Below, piece by piece: positions 12,601 through 26,190 of a stretch of 64,000 nucleotides of DNA (positions within the stretch are counted from its first letter, which is position 1; every line of letters begins with the position of its first letter). The notes beneath the pieces were generated by a model. The model saw only the letters and a program-made list of their open reading frames with translations, ran no database searches and was not told the origin of the DNA. Origin of the DNA: Rhodamnia argentea (lineage: Eukaryota > Streptophyta > Magnoliopsida > Myrtales > Myrtaceae); NCBI RefSeq assembly GCF_020921035.1, contig NC_063156.1, positions 25,654,283-25,718,282 on the forward strand, read 5' to 3'. The position numbers were made by a program, and so were the translations under genes.

Positions 12601-15600
12601 TCTTGTAATGAACCTTCTAATGCTGATCCTCCATCTTCTACTGTTCCAAAGAGTGCCTCTTTTCTTCTTTGTTCAACCTAAACAGGTCAAGATGCTTGAG
12701 GATCAATATTCCAGCAGTTAAAGTAGTATGTGGTACAATATGATATCTATGGGATTTAATCCAGCATCATTCACCAAAATGACCAGAATCAGCTATCTAT
12801 GCAAACAATACAATAAACTCACCTGAGGCCCACTTTAGGTTTCAAGTTAGGACATCAAAGAGATCGTGCAGCAGTTAAAAAGAACTAGTACATTTGCCCC
12901 ACAGCATAATTGTGTCAAGGATTTCGGGAAAGGTTCCTCTTGAAAATAACGCAGAATTTGTATGCATTAAATCATAAGACAACTTCTGGCCAAATAAACA
13001 TAAAACAGCTTCCTTTCTTTTCTTAGAAACTCAAATGCTTCCTCAGATTAACAAAACTGTGCTAAAGTCCTAACTCCTTTACGCTTTATGCCAAGATACC
13101 AATCCCTTTGACAAGTGCAACTGCTTCCACAAATATGCGAACGTGGTCAAGGAAGATGCAATGAAGAACGTCATATACAGGAATTATCATTATGCCAGTA
13201 CAGACAAAAATTGCCAAATAGTATACCCTAAATTCTTAAGGTGACGAATTGTAATAGTATATTCAGATCCGGGAAAGAGTTAGACATATAGATCCAGAAA
13301 AGAGTTATACATATTGTTAAAATGATCTAAAGTTATCAAACCAACTGGCACACAGTTGGACCAACAAGAGGAAATGAATAGGAGAATTGTAACGCAACCG
13401 AATTATGGTAAGTGAACAGAACCATCATTTATGAAGAATTCCCTAGTTGTGTTTGGGGAAGCGCACATATAGTTGACAAAGGGAGACAGCAGTCCATGAT
13501 CATGCCAGTCCATTTTTTCTAGCAGAAGGGGGCAAGATCTCCATAAATCAATCAGATTTACCTTCAAAACACTAGCAAGATCTCCATAAGTTTGCTCAAA
13601 CTGGACAAAACTTTTCCATACCTAGCAAAGCAAGGAAATGATATTGAAGAGCAAGCCTACAAAAACATATATAGATGAAACGCGTAGTCTTGTTACAGTA
13701 CTACCATAGACATATCTACACTGGACTCACATATTATGCCTTCTTAAGCTTCAGAAGTAATTTTCAAGGGGAACCATGTGATCACGGAAGCTTTCTTAAC
13801 CTAGTCTTCTCAAGCTAGTTTACAAGGATGAAATGTTAACATGTTTAGATAACTAAACAGTAGAAGCATTAAGACTGTTATCAGATCATCAACGAACAAT
13901 TCTACCTAACTTGTCACTGCTACATTGATCTTCCACTAACAAACAATGGCATCCACTAACCTAATTGTGTTTCTTTTTTCCCTTGATTGGCTGTGATATA
14001 CATCCTCCTTTTCTTTATGACTCATAGAAATCATACCTCAGCAGATGCCTCAGCTGGCAGTGAGCTTAAAGCACGCTCAAATAAAGCACGGATGTTCTTA
14101 TCGTCATTCATGCGAGACAAGAAATCTGCATATCTGTAAAGGTAATATTTTCATTAAGGACAGAGTGGGATCAGGGTATTATAAAAATCTAAATAACAGG
14201 ACTAGAAGCTTTTCAAAAGATTTCTTGTTGGAGAGCAGAGATGCAACCCGCTTTAAATATGATACCACTTGATCAGAGAGGCACATCACACTAGTAAATT
14301 GACAAAAAGAGGAAGAAAGACAATATCCGGATGTTTTGGCATTGGCAAGGGGTGGCCAGCATTTGGCTGAACCCTGATCCCTTATCAATGAAGGTTTTCA
14401 AGCAGAACCTTGTAATGAAACGGCTCCTCACAAGTTATGGCTCAAATGGACAGCCTTTGAACATCAGCACTAGTGACAACCCATCGATAATAACTTGGAA
14501 GGTTAAAGAGGTCCTTTCTTACTTCAACATTTGGCTAGAGTCCCGCTAGTATACAAGAGAGTCCATGTATACATGGTTCAGCTCATGAATGGAGAGATCT
14601 CACAGACAAATGAATTTGCCAGATTTGCTCTCCATAGAGAAATCCGACCAAAACAAGTCTTGCAGCTTCATGTATGGATGAGGTAGGTTAGTGCTAGAAT
14701 GTGATATAAATAGCCAATCATTTAGATAAAAAATGCTGTCGGACAAATTTTTATTGAAGAACAAGGCCAACAAGTATAATCTTCATCTTTCTTCATTACA
14801 TCTCTTTCAGATCCCTTCCGTCACAATATGGATTGGAAGGCGGTCCATATGAGAGTGGATTTCTTCGTTAAGTTGGCTATCTAGGAATGCAACATAACCT
14901 TAATCACCTCCAAAAGAGAAGAGACACTGTGGTCAATAGATGTTCTTGTGCAAGGTGAAAGCTACCGTCAGAATTGGCGACAGATTTAAGAACTTGACAG
15001 GCACCTCATGTGGAAAGGAAGAAGGAAGTTGCATTTTTGTGATCCAACATACAAATATTGGTTTGCTTGGAAAGAAGATAATAGGAGAGCTTAAGGGAGA
15101 GAGTACCCTTGTTCGGAGAAGTTGGTTTTACACTTTGGCTTTTTGGTGTAGTGGATGCAGCAGTTTATATATGATTAGATGATAATCTATTACATATGCA
15201 AATCGCATCAGGTTGCATCCTCTTGGAGCCTCATCAAAGCAAGATAAATAGCACAGAAGCTACATTTTTATTATTTTTGGGTTAAATAGGCAGATGTCCT
15301 GCCAAAATTTGTTTATCTTCCTATAATCTCAAGCTCATGATGTTGAACATACAACAATATGCCAGACTGCCCCCATCTCTTCATACTATTCAGCTTTCAC
15401 ATTGAAATAAAGCAATAGATAATCTATTTTTCTATCCTTTCGCACATAGCTTATATCTTAATTTTTTTATAATCAAGGATGATAGCTATGTCACCTGAAA
15501 AGCTCATGAAAAGATACTACTTGCCCCTAAGCAAAGAAAGAATCAGTTGAAACTTCAACCAGGTAAAACAGGAGACCATAAAACCGTATCTAGCCTACCT

Positions 15601-18600
15601 TTGATCTAAGTGCAGTATATCATTTGCACTATTTGACATGAAGCTTCATCAAGCACGTCACAATACCATCATATTCATAATGAAACGGCCAATGCATGAT
15701 TATCCAAAGTTTGCAAGCTTGGAGAGTTGAACTCACTCAAGAATGTATGCAGGTTCTTGCATATATCTTTTCATTCCAGCTTCAAAGACATTATGTGCTA
15801 CCTGAATAAATGACAGAAAAGATAAATTGGGACCTGCAGTATGTTGTGTGAAGATAATCATAAGTTATCAGCCTTCTTGATTACTGAAATGAAAATGTAG
15901 GGATTCAGGGAATTTTTGCCCAAAATACTACTAACAACACTCAGCACGTACAGAAAGGAATGGTGCATATTAAACATTGTAGTATGGAGCAAGAGCTAAA
16001 TTACAAAAATACACTATGATGCATTGAGAAGAAACTTAAGTCCACATGAACTAGTACTCAGAAAGGATTAGGATTATGATCAACTCACAAATGGAGAAAC
16101 TGAGCATCATTTCAGCAGACAAATGTCATTTTGTCTTGGTGTAAAGTAAGCTGAGACAACAGACCAGAGACTTTGATACAAAACACGAGGATGGAGAGTA
16201 CAACCTTGGGTTCTTTGTCAAGACAGAAGGCCATTGTAGCATAAGCGACATAAACATGATAAGTACAATTTGGTGATTGACGTGCATCTAGAAAGTACTT
16301 GCGAGCAGCTTCAAATCCCTCCGTCCTTCTCAAAAAGCGGATATACTGCAAGTTATACACAATTTAATCTCAAACACAGTTTGTGCCTCATAGACATTCT
16401 TATTGTAAAAAACCAGAGTGTACATGTCGAAAACAGTGTGTTGCAAGGACAAAACCCCAGTATATTTGTCAAAAATTCCTGAGGTAGTGACCAAAATAAT
16501 GCAACAAACTGTAGGAAAATAATCCCAAAGGGTGAGCATTGAGGATGTTGTGAAGCTTCATGTGATTACTCATGATATCTTAATACATCGTGACAAAACA
16601 ATTTCATATCTGTACTCCTTGGCACCAATAAAAGCGGTCTGGACCAGCAGACTGCAGCCCAAGAAAAACAGACTCAAGAAATTGGACATATAACCGCCAC
16701 TCCACAGTAGTTTTGCTCAAGTATGCAAATCAACCAATACTGTTTAAAGTAGGCATACATCTTTTCAAGATCTGCCATTTGGTCACACCTGTTACATCTT
16801 TCCAACCGGAAAAAATTAACACATGAGATCAGTAAAATCACTTACTTGTATATGTGCTAGAGAAGCATTATGAGTGCCATCTGTCAATAGGCTTTCATAC
16901 ACTTTCTTCGCCGCCTTCATGAAAATGTCAGAATAGTTAGAGATGACCAAAAAAAAAAAAAAAAAATATGGACCTTCAAAAAAACGAAAACAAAATTCAT
17001 CATCTAAACCTGAACTGCTCCACGGGATTCCTCCAGCTCGGCATATGCATACCTCAGTAGCTCAGAGTCTGTTAGTAAAATGTACAAATAATAATCTTAT
17101 ACTTCTGGATGCATTTGAGAGGTGAAGGAAACCTCAACTACGAGCTAAACATCAAAAGGAAAGTGAAGGTGGCATTTTCAGCTTTTAACAATGTGGAAGA
17201 CTTTAAATTGGACCATGCTATATTTGTACTGGCTTTGGTTTCTGTTATTATTGGACCAGATCCTCTTCAATTCCAGGAAAGAGCAATAAAGTTGTGGGCA
17301 CTTTTGGCTAGGAGATAAGTATGGAGAAAAAAAGGCAAAGACGCCCCTTTTTTAATTCAAAATCATGCTTTAATTACACAATCTAAATATTTCCTGTTCA
17401 TCCTCCCAGCAAAAAGCAAATGCTATAAGCATACTCAGCAGGCTTCAGCAAGTTGCTCTTTTTTTCATTTTTATTTTTATTATTTCGTTCTCCTACAACA
17501 AAAACAATGCTTTCTTACAATAATATATGGCAGGAGAAACAATAAAGTGCAGAGAAATAGAGACCGTCAAGCAGTTCCTTCCTTTGCGTGGAAATAAGAA
17601 TCAAATTTACCAGGAAGAGCCTTCAATGCTCGCTGAAATACTTTAATGGCAGCCTCCATGGAACCACTTTTTGCATGCCATGTCGCATAATCGTGCCATA
17701 TATCAGGATAATGGTATAGATACATTAAACACTGGAATCCAACAGAATGAATGAGCCATCAATTTTTAACATAATCGACTGTAATTAGTGACACAAACAT
17801 GCAACTGGAAAAGGGGTTAGCAAACCACCTTCAGAACACTGCCATGGTTTGTGAAGAGCATGACAATCATAATCAAGACTCATCCGAAATAGATTCTCAA
17901 GAGAATCAGATAAAACCTTCAGCAGAAGGATCGGAAAAACAAAAATGGAATCTGGATGAATTGCTCTAAAAGATGGCTATACCTGCTCATAAGTAAATAC
18001 AATGCGCTTGTTGGCAGATACGGTGTCTATTCTCTGAGGATTCGCCCTGCAATAATATAACTTTCAATTAAAGAGATGCAGATTGCTCATCTTTAAAATT
18101 TGACAAAATATGAAGTAACCAGTTTAGCTGACGTGTCCATCCCGATAAGAGTGGACAATAGCTTTAGTTTATGCTAATGCAAGTGCTATTTTTAGTCCAC
18201 ATAGCATACAAACGAAATAAAAGTAAGATGAGAGATGTGGTCAACAAGGTTGCTTCAATTTCCCAACAGTACAACATAACAGAAGGTCCTAGCTTTCAAT
18301 GCATTGAATCCCCATGGAGCAGAACTTGGCTAAAAATATATGCACCTTTAGATCCATACTGAAAATGCCCTACAGAAGTTTGAAGAATGAGCATCCAGAT
18401 CACATTCAGACAAAAAAACGATACCCCACTCCAAGCTGATAATAGATATTGAGTGATGCATGCTATTCTTCACAAAAACCTTCACCAAGATAATTGTTCA
18501 GCTAGTTATCTAGTCTCCATGTTTTTCTATGGCAACCACATGAACTCCACATGAACTTGAAGCATTCTTGGTTGTGAAACCAAGGTATTCTAGACCAAAT

Positions 18601-21600
18601 TCAATGACATAAACTCCACACATGACAATATACAAGACAAAGGCACTGAGGAAGAATTACTCACTTTTCAAAGGCTAAAAGTCTTTTCCATGCCATCCAC
18701 TGCGATTCTTCCTAAAAGAAAAGTAGAATAAAACTAAAAATCACTCATAACAACTGGATTAGAGAGAAACTCAAGTCAAGAAAAGAAAACCAGTAAATCA
18801 ATAGGAGAGTTCGTGTTACGAAACAAGAAAATTCAACAAGAGGACAATATGTTAGTATACTTTTCAGATAGCTGAAAGTAAATAGCTGGAAGTAATAGTG
18901 CTAGCTAATACTAATTCTGAAAATTACAGAAAGCACTTCAAGAAATCATTCTATAGTTACTAAGCCCAATAAAATGCACGTCGCCAAATCTGCAGTTATG
19001 AAATGTTGTGCGAAGCTGAAAAATTGTATTTGGTTTCATCATCACTTCCTTACATTCTGTCTTAGCAATCTTACTGACTGAAACAGTACGACTATTTCAT
19101 CTAAACTAAAGAATACATAAGCTTACCTAGATCTTCCAATGGGGAGCATAAATCATTATAACTTTGCTAACCACATTGTAACCCATCTGAAGCATAACCC
19201 ACTTTTGATGGAAACATTTCAACTTCATAGCAAAAATATCACGTAATAGGTCCACCATGAATTAAAAAACAAAGAGCACAACTAGAATTCAGTTAAGGTC
19301 AGCACCATGAAGATTTTTTTTCCGAACACATCTTTCTCTTGTGAGTTTGTAGTTCTCAGCTTCATATCTCATCTCCATTTCTTAACTTTTTTTCACATGC
19401 ATCATTATTGTTCCAGAAGTTCCACAAAAAAAACTCCTTTAAAAATGGGAACAGTCCGTAATGCAAGTCCAAAGAAAGAACACATCAAGTAAGTCCGCAG
19501 AAAGTTATAGCTAAGTAAAGCACCCTTCAACCAATCAAACTTGCGATATTCCACTTGCTTGTTAGGAATAGGAAATAGTTCACCCTTCAATCTAGATGTC
19601 GGTTACGATCTGTAGTTCTGGGATTCGGTCTCAAACAGTCTCATTCAGATCATTCTGTATTTTACATTTAGTAAAGGCTAAATCTTCTCCCTCCTTCTCT
19701 TCAAATATCTGTGTGGTATTAGGGATCTTAGAATTGTAAGATAGCACCTCATCCTGCTAGTAAGGCCAGGAAGCCTTATGTTCAGAATAAGAATTGAGTT
19801 GGATGCTAAAAGTTGGTCCCTACAAGTAAGAATTCAGCTGGATGCCAAAAGTTGGTCCCTAAAGGGTAAGGCCTGTGAAAAGCATCACAATGGGACTGAA
19901 TACCTGGATTCGCTAAGTTCCGAGAGTCCCGCAAGGGGCCGCAAGAGGACTGAATACCTGATTCTGTTCTAAACATTGGTGTATACATAGATAATATTGT
20001 TATCACTGGAGATGATGCAGTTGGCATTACTCAACTGAAGGCTCATCTGCATTCACAGTTTAACACCAAAGATTTGGGGTTTCTGAAGTACTTTCTCAGG
20101 ATTGAGGTGGCTCAGTTTGAGCGTGTGTGTATATATATATATCCAATAAATTATACATTGACTAACTTATAGAAAACCAGATTACTTAATTTAAAGCCTG
20201 TATCTACTAGTTCCAAACGTCAAGTTATTACCAGGCGAGGGGAAGCCTTTTCCCAACCCCGGAAGGTACAAACATTGGCTGGTAAGCTCACGATTACTAG
20301 ACCAGACATAAATTTTGCTTTTAGTGCTGTGAGTCAGTTAATGTATGTTGACAAAAATGCGCTAGGATGCATGGTTCAAATTGTGATGTTAAAGGTGCAC
20401 CCAGCAGCAGACTGTTGTATCAGAATAAATGTCATACTCAGATAGTTGGGTAAAATAATGCTGACTGGGCTAGTTGTCCCTTTGATTGGGCTCCACACTA
20501 CTGGATACTGCATGATCATTGGAGGAAATCCAATCTCCTGGAAGAGCAAGAAACAGAATGTTGTAGCTCGCTCTAGCGCAGAAGCCAAATGTAGAGCTAT
20601 AGCAATAACCACTTCTGAGTTGATCTGGTTGAAAAATTTTATGGGTATGACACAGTTGCAACCGATGACATTCTGTGATAATCAGGCAGCAATAAATATT
20701 GCTTTGAAACCGTTTTTCATGAGAGGGTGAAACGTATATAGGTCGACTGTCCCTTCATTTGAGAAAAACTATCGACTTGGAAAATCAGGACTGTGTTTGT
20801 CAGAACTAATGCTCAGTTAGCTGACGAATCCACTAAGGCTCTCAGTAGTGCCCAAGTCAGGTATATATGTACAAGCTGGGCATACATGATATGTGGGCTC
20901 CAGCTTAAATATCACAGTATCACAGTAAATGCTTATGTTGATTGTGTAATATTAGGTAATCTTGGGTTTCCCATTTTGTCATTTTTGGACCTAACTCTCT
21001 AATCCTTTTTCTCATTGTCACGCTCCTTATGCAAAAGAGAGATATAACTTCAAGCTTCTCAATAGGCCTCATGAACCAAAGTGACATAAAGCCAGGTAAC
21101 TAGATCCTCAAAATTTTTCATTCACAACTTCACAAAAGCCTTCCAATATGACTGCTGTATAGACAAGAGAATTGGAACATCTTTGTGAAAATCTCAGGGC
21201 CGATTGCCGATCAAAGCCACTCATTATTTCCAATCAACTTGAGAAACGTATCTAAAATTGCAAGGTGTATTTAGTAAATAGGACAAATTACCTTACTTGA
21301 CCCAGTGGGTGGAACCGCGAGCATATTCCAATCAATTTCATCAACGTATTTCTTCCTTTCCTTGTAGACGGCCCTTGCGCTATTATACTTTGGTTGGTAT
21401 TCAGATACGAGTCCCTTGGCCTGGTAAATCATAATATACATCTTGCTGTGAAATTCTCGACCATCAAAAGATACATCTAACACATACTTCTGTGAGCAAT
21501 CAAAAATGGCACTATCACTTTTCCATCTTATAAGCAAATTATTACCAACTGACGACTGACAGAGTTCTCAAAGTTTTCATAGTCTCTCCAAAGTTGTTCA

Positions 21601-24600
21601 ACATGATGGGTAGGAGTGACAATAGCTTTTTGATATGCTTTGCGCACAGCAGTCATCCGTTGTGACTCCTCCACTGCATTTAGAGCCTGCAAGGACATCT
21701 CATGCTAAGGACAAAGGAAAAATATCCATATGGTAAACCCCTTTCAAAACCAAGGTGTAAAGGAGAAGAGAGTATTGCAGCACCTGCAGGGACTTCAAAA
21801 ATGTTATGTAGTCCATCCAGACTGGTCCAGATGCTATGTCAGAACCTAGTAAAACATGCAACACATGTCATTAGCATACCTTAAGTCTTCCTCATGAAAA
21901 TAGCGATAAGATACGTGCTAATCCCATATCTACACACCCGAGTCAGCAAGCAATCAAGCCTAAAATTGCAAATAGACCTCTCCAGTAAAATAGGGACATG
22001 TAGATTCAATCTTTGACCTGTTAATTCTGTGAAAATATACTAGCAACTAATCTGTTTAAAATGTGAAGATAAAAAATTTCCAAAAAATTCAATCAGATGC
22101 TATGATACATCATACCAAAATGCTTAAAGGAGATGACGCACCTACATAACTAAGCATAAAATCAAATGCTTTCCTAGTCTCTTCATGACCCTCAGCACCT
22201 TTCTTCTCGTTGACCTTTCGAATGAAACGAATGTAGCACCGCCTACAAATGAGGATATTAGGAAAGGGAATTGTATATTCCTATCTTTTAATCATGTAAA
22301 GAAAGGCAGTGTAACAACTCTTAAACATTGAACATTACAGCTTGTTATAATAACGAATTTTAAAAGTTCAGTGACTTTTTTACTTCTCTTGGGGAGTGAT
22401 GAAGGCATCCAGGTCAAAGTAAAACCTTTCAAGAAGTATGTATCAGAGAAACAAAAATCATAACTACATAAAAGTTACATATTTCAATCACACAAATGAT
22501 AATGTAGATCAAGCAATCTGCACCCTTAACATTTCAAAGTCCCAAAGGCATTTGTTTTTCTTGCAAAAAATGCACATGTTTGTTGAAATCCAATCCTATC
22601 CTTACCCTCTCATAATCATCAGTTTTAAAACGGAATAACCATTTTGACCTTAGGTAAGTCTTAATTTTAGGATCCTCTAGGCTTCTGATCACAATCAATA
22701 GAGATTTACAAGATCACTAAGGTCCATCAAACATCTATTTACAACTAAAACCTATATTCCCAGATTTCTAGGGTCATGTCCCTGATCTCTAACTTCAGGA
22801 CCAAATAATCCCACAGACCCCATTGATCCTACATAGGACACAGATTTAACAGCTCAGTCTCAGAATCAGCATCCTATCTTGCCTAACAGACCTTTCATGG
22901 GCACGTGGCCCAAGGACCGCCCAACTCACCTGTCATTTGGACAAGCTTCGCCACAATTTTCTCCACAGTAATTCTTATTTCTAACGACTGATTTCTTCTT
23001 GCATGAGTTTTCTGCTCAAGATATTCAGTAAAGTTGGATGATCAAGCAACCTGAGGCAATTCCATGCATCATTTTTACCTTCTATCTACAGAAAGCAATA
23101 CTAGCTCAAATTCACATTTGGAGCTGCTTTCTCTAGCAGTAAAGATGTTTCTTAATTCCTTCTACATCATGTTCTTTTTACAAATACACGAGAATATAAG
23201 ATACACAAACATATTTTGACATAGGAAAACCGTAAGAAGGGGCTTTGATACCAATGAAGCAGTTGGAGAAGTCAAAGAAAGCAAAACGAGCCAAAAATAA
23301 GGCTAGCTTTGAGAAGATTTGAAGCTGGCACAGAATATATACATAAAAAAGTGATGATGGTTATTGAATAGGAAAAAAATAATGGCACTATGACTAAACG
23401 CCTATTTATGCTAGGGTTACAAACAAAAGACGATCTCAAAACTTGAACTAAAATAATAACTTCTAATGGACCTCATTAAACGTTACATGATTGGCACATG
23501 ACTGTTTATCAACCGAATTACGTAATGAAAGACTAAACAAAAACAACAACACTTAAAATTACAAATAGCATAATGCTCCTACGTCATTCCCCCTCAGGTT
23601 GGAAGAATCAAGCTTGAGTGTGAAGACCTCTTTGGCATGATCACAGTTCCCAAAATCAATCTTCTTATCTCCTCTCCAAAAATTCATGTAGCTTCTGTAC
23701 CTGCCTTTTCCACTCATTTCACTAGCTACATTTTATCTGTGTTATCCTTCTTGGTCAGCATCCTTCCTCTTTGGTTGAAGAAAACCTGACCCTCAGTCTT
23801 GAAGTGTTGAATCATGAGATATACCGAAATCCTTTCAATCGTCATTGATATTCGTACCACATCATCACAACAATCAAAGTTCTCATGCTTCACGAAAACT
23901 TGCCAATTATAGCCTTTAGTTGAACCGTCAGATCGAGCAGGAGTAACAAAATCAATTATCGACCCAATATCTCTTAATGACATCTTGTACAGTTCCAGTG
24001 TATCAGGGTGAAGGAGAATTATGCTATTCAGTAATTTTAAGCGTTTCTCCTTTTTATTTAGTTTTTCATTGTGTTATCAAATTAATAAACAGTTAGTGCA
24101 GTCATGTGACTTTTAATGAGCTCCAATGGTTTAGAGTAAAAGTTGTTATGCTAGATCAAGAGTTGATGCTGTCTTACATCTATAATCCCAGCATAAATAG
24201 CCTTTCATATCACTTTATCTTTATCTTTTCGATTCAATAAACATTGTCAGTTTCTATCAACCCTAGATTACATCTGTTTTCTTCCAGCTTCCATTGATCT
24301 CGATTCGAGCCCTTGTTCTTGTTCGAGTTGCCATCTATTACCTCTCCAACCACATCAATTTGTATCAGAGCCCCTTGTTAGGGCTACTCCCTGAGAAATC
24401 GAACAAATATGCACCTTTTGGCGATGCATTATTAAATGAATACGAGAGAACCCATAATGTACTAATTTGAAGGTTGAGCAATCAAATCAGTTCTTAGCAC
24501 GAATAACCAATATAAGAAACAAGATGTAGACATTCACAATATGTGTACTTAAAATGTGCACCAATGCCTTGATGCCAGATGAGAGGGAGAGGAGTACCAA

Positions 24601-26190
24601 AGAGGAACATGAAGACAACTCAGCAAACACCGACTAAATATCTGTTTAGTAGCATCGTCATTGTTGACAGTCATGAAAGCCTCTACGTATTGCTTCCAGA
24701 ATTTTGCCTGGAGAAGGGAGGGCAAAGGCAGGTGCATCGGTCACTTGCTCCACAAAACTCTAAGGAGACAGCACCAGAAAGAAACAAACAAACTTGGTTT
24801 TGCAAAAGAGGTTCTACCTACTACATCGATACAATCACCTCGTGATGCCCAACCACATTAAAACAGTAGATTTATGGAGACCATGACAACTGTTTTACCC
24901 CAATGCAAGTTCCCACAATCATACTGGTGATACGGGATGAGAAGTAGAAGAAAATGTCAACTCATACAGGTTTAAACCTACAAAGAAAATCTAAGACTCA
25001 TGAAACTCATTGAAAGCGTCACCATAATCCTATTGATCACGACATGGTCAATTTCTTTATCAAAATAGCACAGAGCAATATCAGCTCTAATTGTGGCGTC
25101 TAAAACAATCTGCACCCCGCTAAGATTTAAAGAGGATATTATTCCCAGAAATAAGTCATATGAAAAAGAAGCCAGGAATCAGGCAATTTCTAGGTTCTTT
25201 CTAGTATTGTACTCGACAAACTATCAGGACAGCCAGGAAACCAAGAATAATTACATCACTTCGGTCGGCAAACTCCGCCTCTAGAAACTTGTAATAATCA
25301 AAACCTACCAAGTTATTCATAATATCTAGTGCATCTGCAGCATGACACAAATAAAACCCAAAGCACCTCTAACAAATACCAGAAAAAACCACATATAATA
25401 AAGAGATAAAAAATAAACCAAATAAGTTCACAACCAGCACTAGATGAAAAAGGAAAAGCCCAAAATCAGCAAGTGTGCTTGCTTTTTTTTTGGGGGGGGT
25501 AAAGAGAAGTATGCTTGCTTTCATGCTTAAAGCAACTAAGAATGCTCTTTTACCACTAACCACCACGTCCTTGCAAAGAAGAATAAACTGCCTTGAACTA
25601 CAGAAGCTAATTTGACATTATGCAACAATAATGCCTGGACAGCACAATGCACCCAGTATCCTTTGTCCACTATTGTCAGCAAGAAAAGTAGTCAAAGCAG
25701 CAAGACAACTTCTAGTAGATTAGCAGCAAATTCGTTTGTATTGCAGGCCGTGTTTAAAGTCAAAGCAATCTGTAAACTCGACAACTAGTGCGTAAGTCTT
25801 GCGCAGAGATAAGAAACTCACAGCGGTTGGAAACACAGCCAGGAGTTGCTCGTATATAGGCGCCGCGTCCGCAATGGGCAGATGCTGGAAATTTCAGGGC
25901 GACTCTCAGAAAATCAATCCGACCCATTCCTTCTCCAAGAGAACATCGATTACCATTAAGAACGCGGGAAGAGATTGAAGCACCGTACCAGCGCCTTGTT
26001 CGCTAAAGACTCTGCCGCCTCGATGCTGTACTTGTCGACCGCGGTGCTCGCGTCAGCCGTTTCTTTGTCCTGTAAAATCAAATCAAAGAGTCGACCCAAA
26101 GGAGCGATCGACCAAACTCGAAGGCGAACAACACTGAACTGTAGGCAGTACCTTTGGTTCTGGAACGGAGGGAGTCTCCGCCGAAGCCAT
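6690..26190 (-). CDS. CSTF77: Cleavage stimulation factor subunit 77 (23 exons)
   Basis: Scaffold of the CstF complex in nuclear pre-mRNA 3'-end cleavage and polyadenylation. Exons: 26152-26190, 25989-26069, 25822-25884, 24598-24707, 22142-22242, 21784-21845, 21546-21686, 21292-21420, 18665-18711, 17983-18046, 17611-17731, 17010-17068, 16846-16914, 16205-16345, 15737-15801, 14037-14133, 13562-13621, 12525-12677, 11467-11533, 11279-11380, 10622-10795, 7533-7745, 6690-6850. All junctions are GT-AG and in phase, totalling 2319 bases (772 residues; the Arabidopsis protein is slightly shorter as I recall). Residues from about 62 (AKFWKQYVEA) to about 510 are HAT repeats, for example YIRFLRRTEGFEAARKYF. 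PPALVAFLANLP (about 633-644) and GPTPDVDIVLSICLQ (from about 648) correspond to the 'monkeytail' that binds the CstF64 hinge. The C-terminus SGDLSGSTS is plant-like. No lesion was seen. Introns carry retroelement debris. Confidence 0.95.
8850..9760. mobile_element. Possible solo LTR in CSTF77 intron
   Basis: Lies in the 2.9 kb intron 7746-10621. It lacks coding sense but has an LTR-like organisation: an AT-rich 'U3', a TATA-like ctttaaatagagg at about 9356-9368, then a more GC-rich stretch with short tandem repeats. No paired LTR, primer-binding site or target duplication was found, so this is tentative. Confidence 0.3.
9476..9597. repeat. 61 bp imperfect tandem repeat
   Basis: Two units start with ttctttatccttggc at 9476 and 9537, each followed by a gtggtggtga-like block. 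A third, shorter start (ttctttatcca) occurs at about 9440. It sits inside the possible solo LTR of the CSTF77 intron. Confidence 0.75.
10493..10568. repeat. 38 bp tandem duplication
   Basis: Two adjacent 38-base copies (10493-10530 and 10531-10568) differ at one base (gaacacgag versus gaacatgag). They lie in the CSTF77 intron, 54 bases beyond the donor at 10621. The near identity implies a recent duplication. Confidence 0.95.
19790..19861. repeat. Short tandem duplication beside copia remnant
   Basis: The block 'agaattgagttggatgctaa' plus 'aagttggtcccta' occurs twice in tandem, starting at about 19790 and 19829, with a few mismatches. It lies just upstream of the copia polymerase remnant in the CSTF77 intron. 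Confidence 0.8.
19970..20950 (+). mobile_element. Ty1/copia polymerase fragment (RT end, RNase H), degenerate
   Basis: Lies in the CSTF77 intron 18712-21291, antisense to the gene. From about 19977 a frame reads VYIDNIVITGDDAVG then LGFLKYFLRIEVA, the YVDD region and following part of copia reverse transcriptase, with Asp changed to Asn in the active-site motif. TRPDINFAFSAVSQLM follows near 20298. From about 20500 comes RNase H: GYCMIIGGNPISWKSKKQN then VVARSSAEAKCRAIA and ELIWLKNF. The tail NAQLADESTKALS (about 20805) is the usual end of copia pol. Frames shift between blocks and no LTRs flank it, so it is a dead fragment. Confidence 0.88.
23255..23586 (-). mobile_element. Copia-type LTR, minus orientation, in CSTF77 intron
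   Basis: On the minus strand the element starts TGACGTAGGAGC at 23586 and ends CTGCTTCA at 23255 (332 bases). It has a TATA-like AGCATAAATAGGCG inside. It is preceded by a purine tract CTGAGGGGGAA and followed by TTGGTATCAAAGCC, a good match to the initiator-Met primer-binding site of copia elements. Internal-like sequence on both sides is odd for a simple insertion. Homologous to the LTR at 24009-24357 in inverted orientation. Confidence 0.65.
24009..24357 (+). mobile_element. Copia-type LTR, plus orientation, in CSTF77 intron
   Basis: Begins tgaaggagaattatgctatt at 24009, ends ccaaccacatca at 24357, and is followed by atttgtatcagagcc, a primer-binding-site match. It shares ordered blocks with the minus-strand LTR at 23255-23586: attatgctatt, taattttaag, tttagt..tttcatt, tttaatgag, agcataaatag. 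Length is 349 bases. The two lie in inverted orientation 422 bases apart. Confidence 0.65.

Noticed and set aside
14331-15182. Plus-strand frames in a CSTF77 intron
   Set aside because: Short, without recognisable domains; more likely chance or very old insertion debris.
23726-23983. Minus-strand frame between the two opposed LTRs
   Set aside because: Probably retroelement internal sequence; no gag or pol motif could be identified with confidence.
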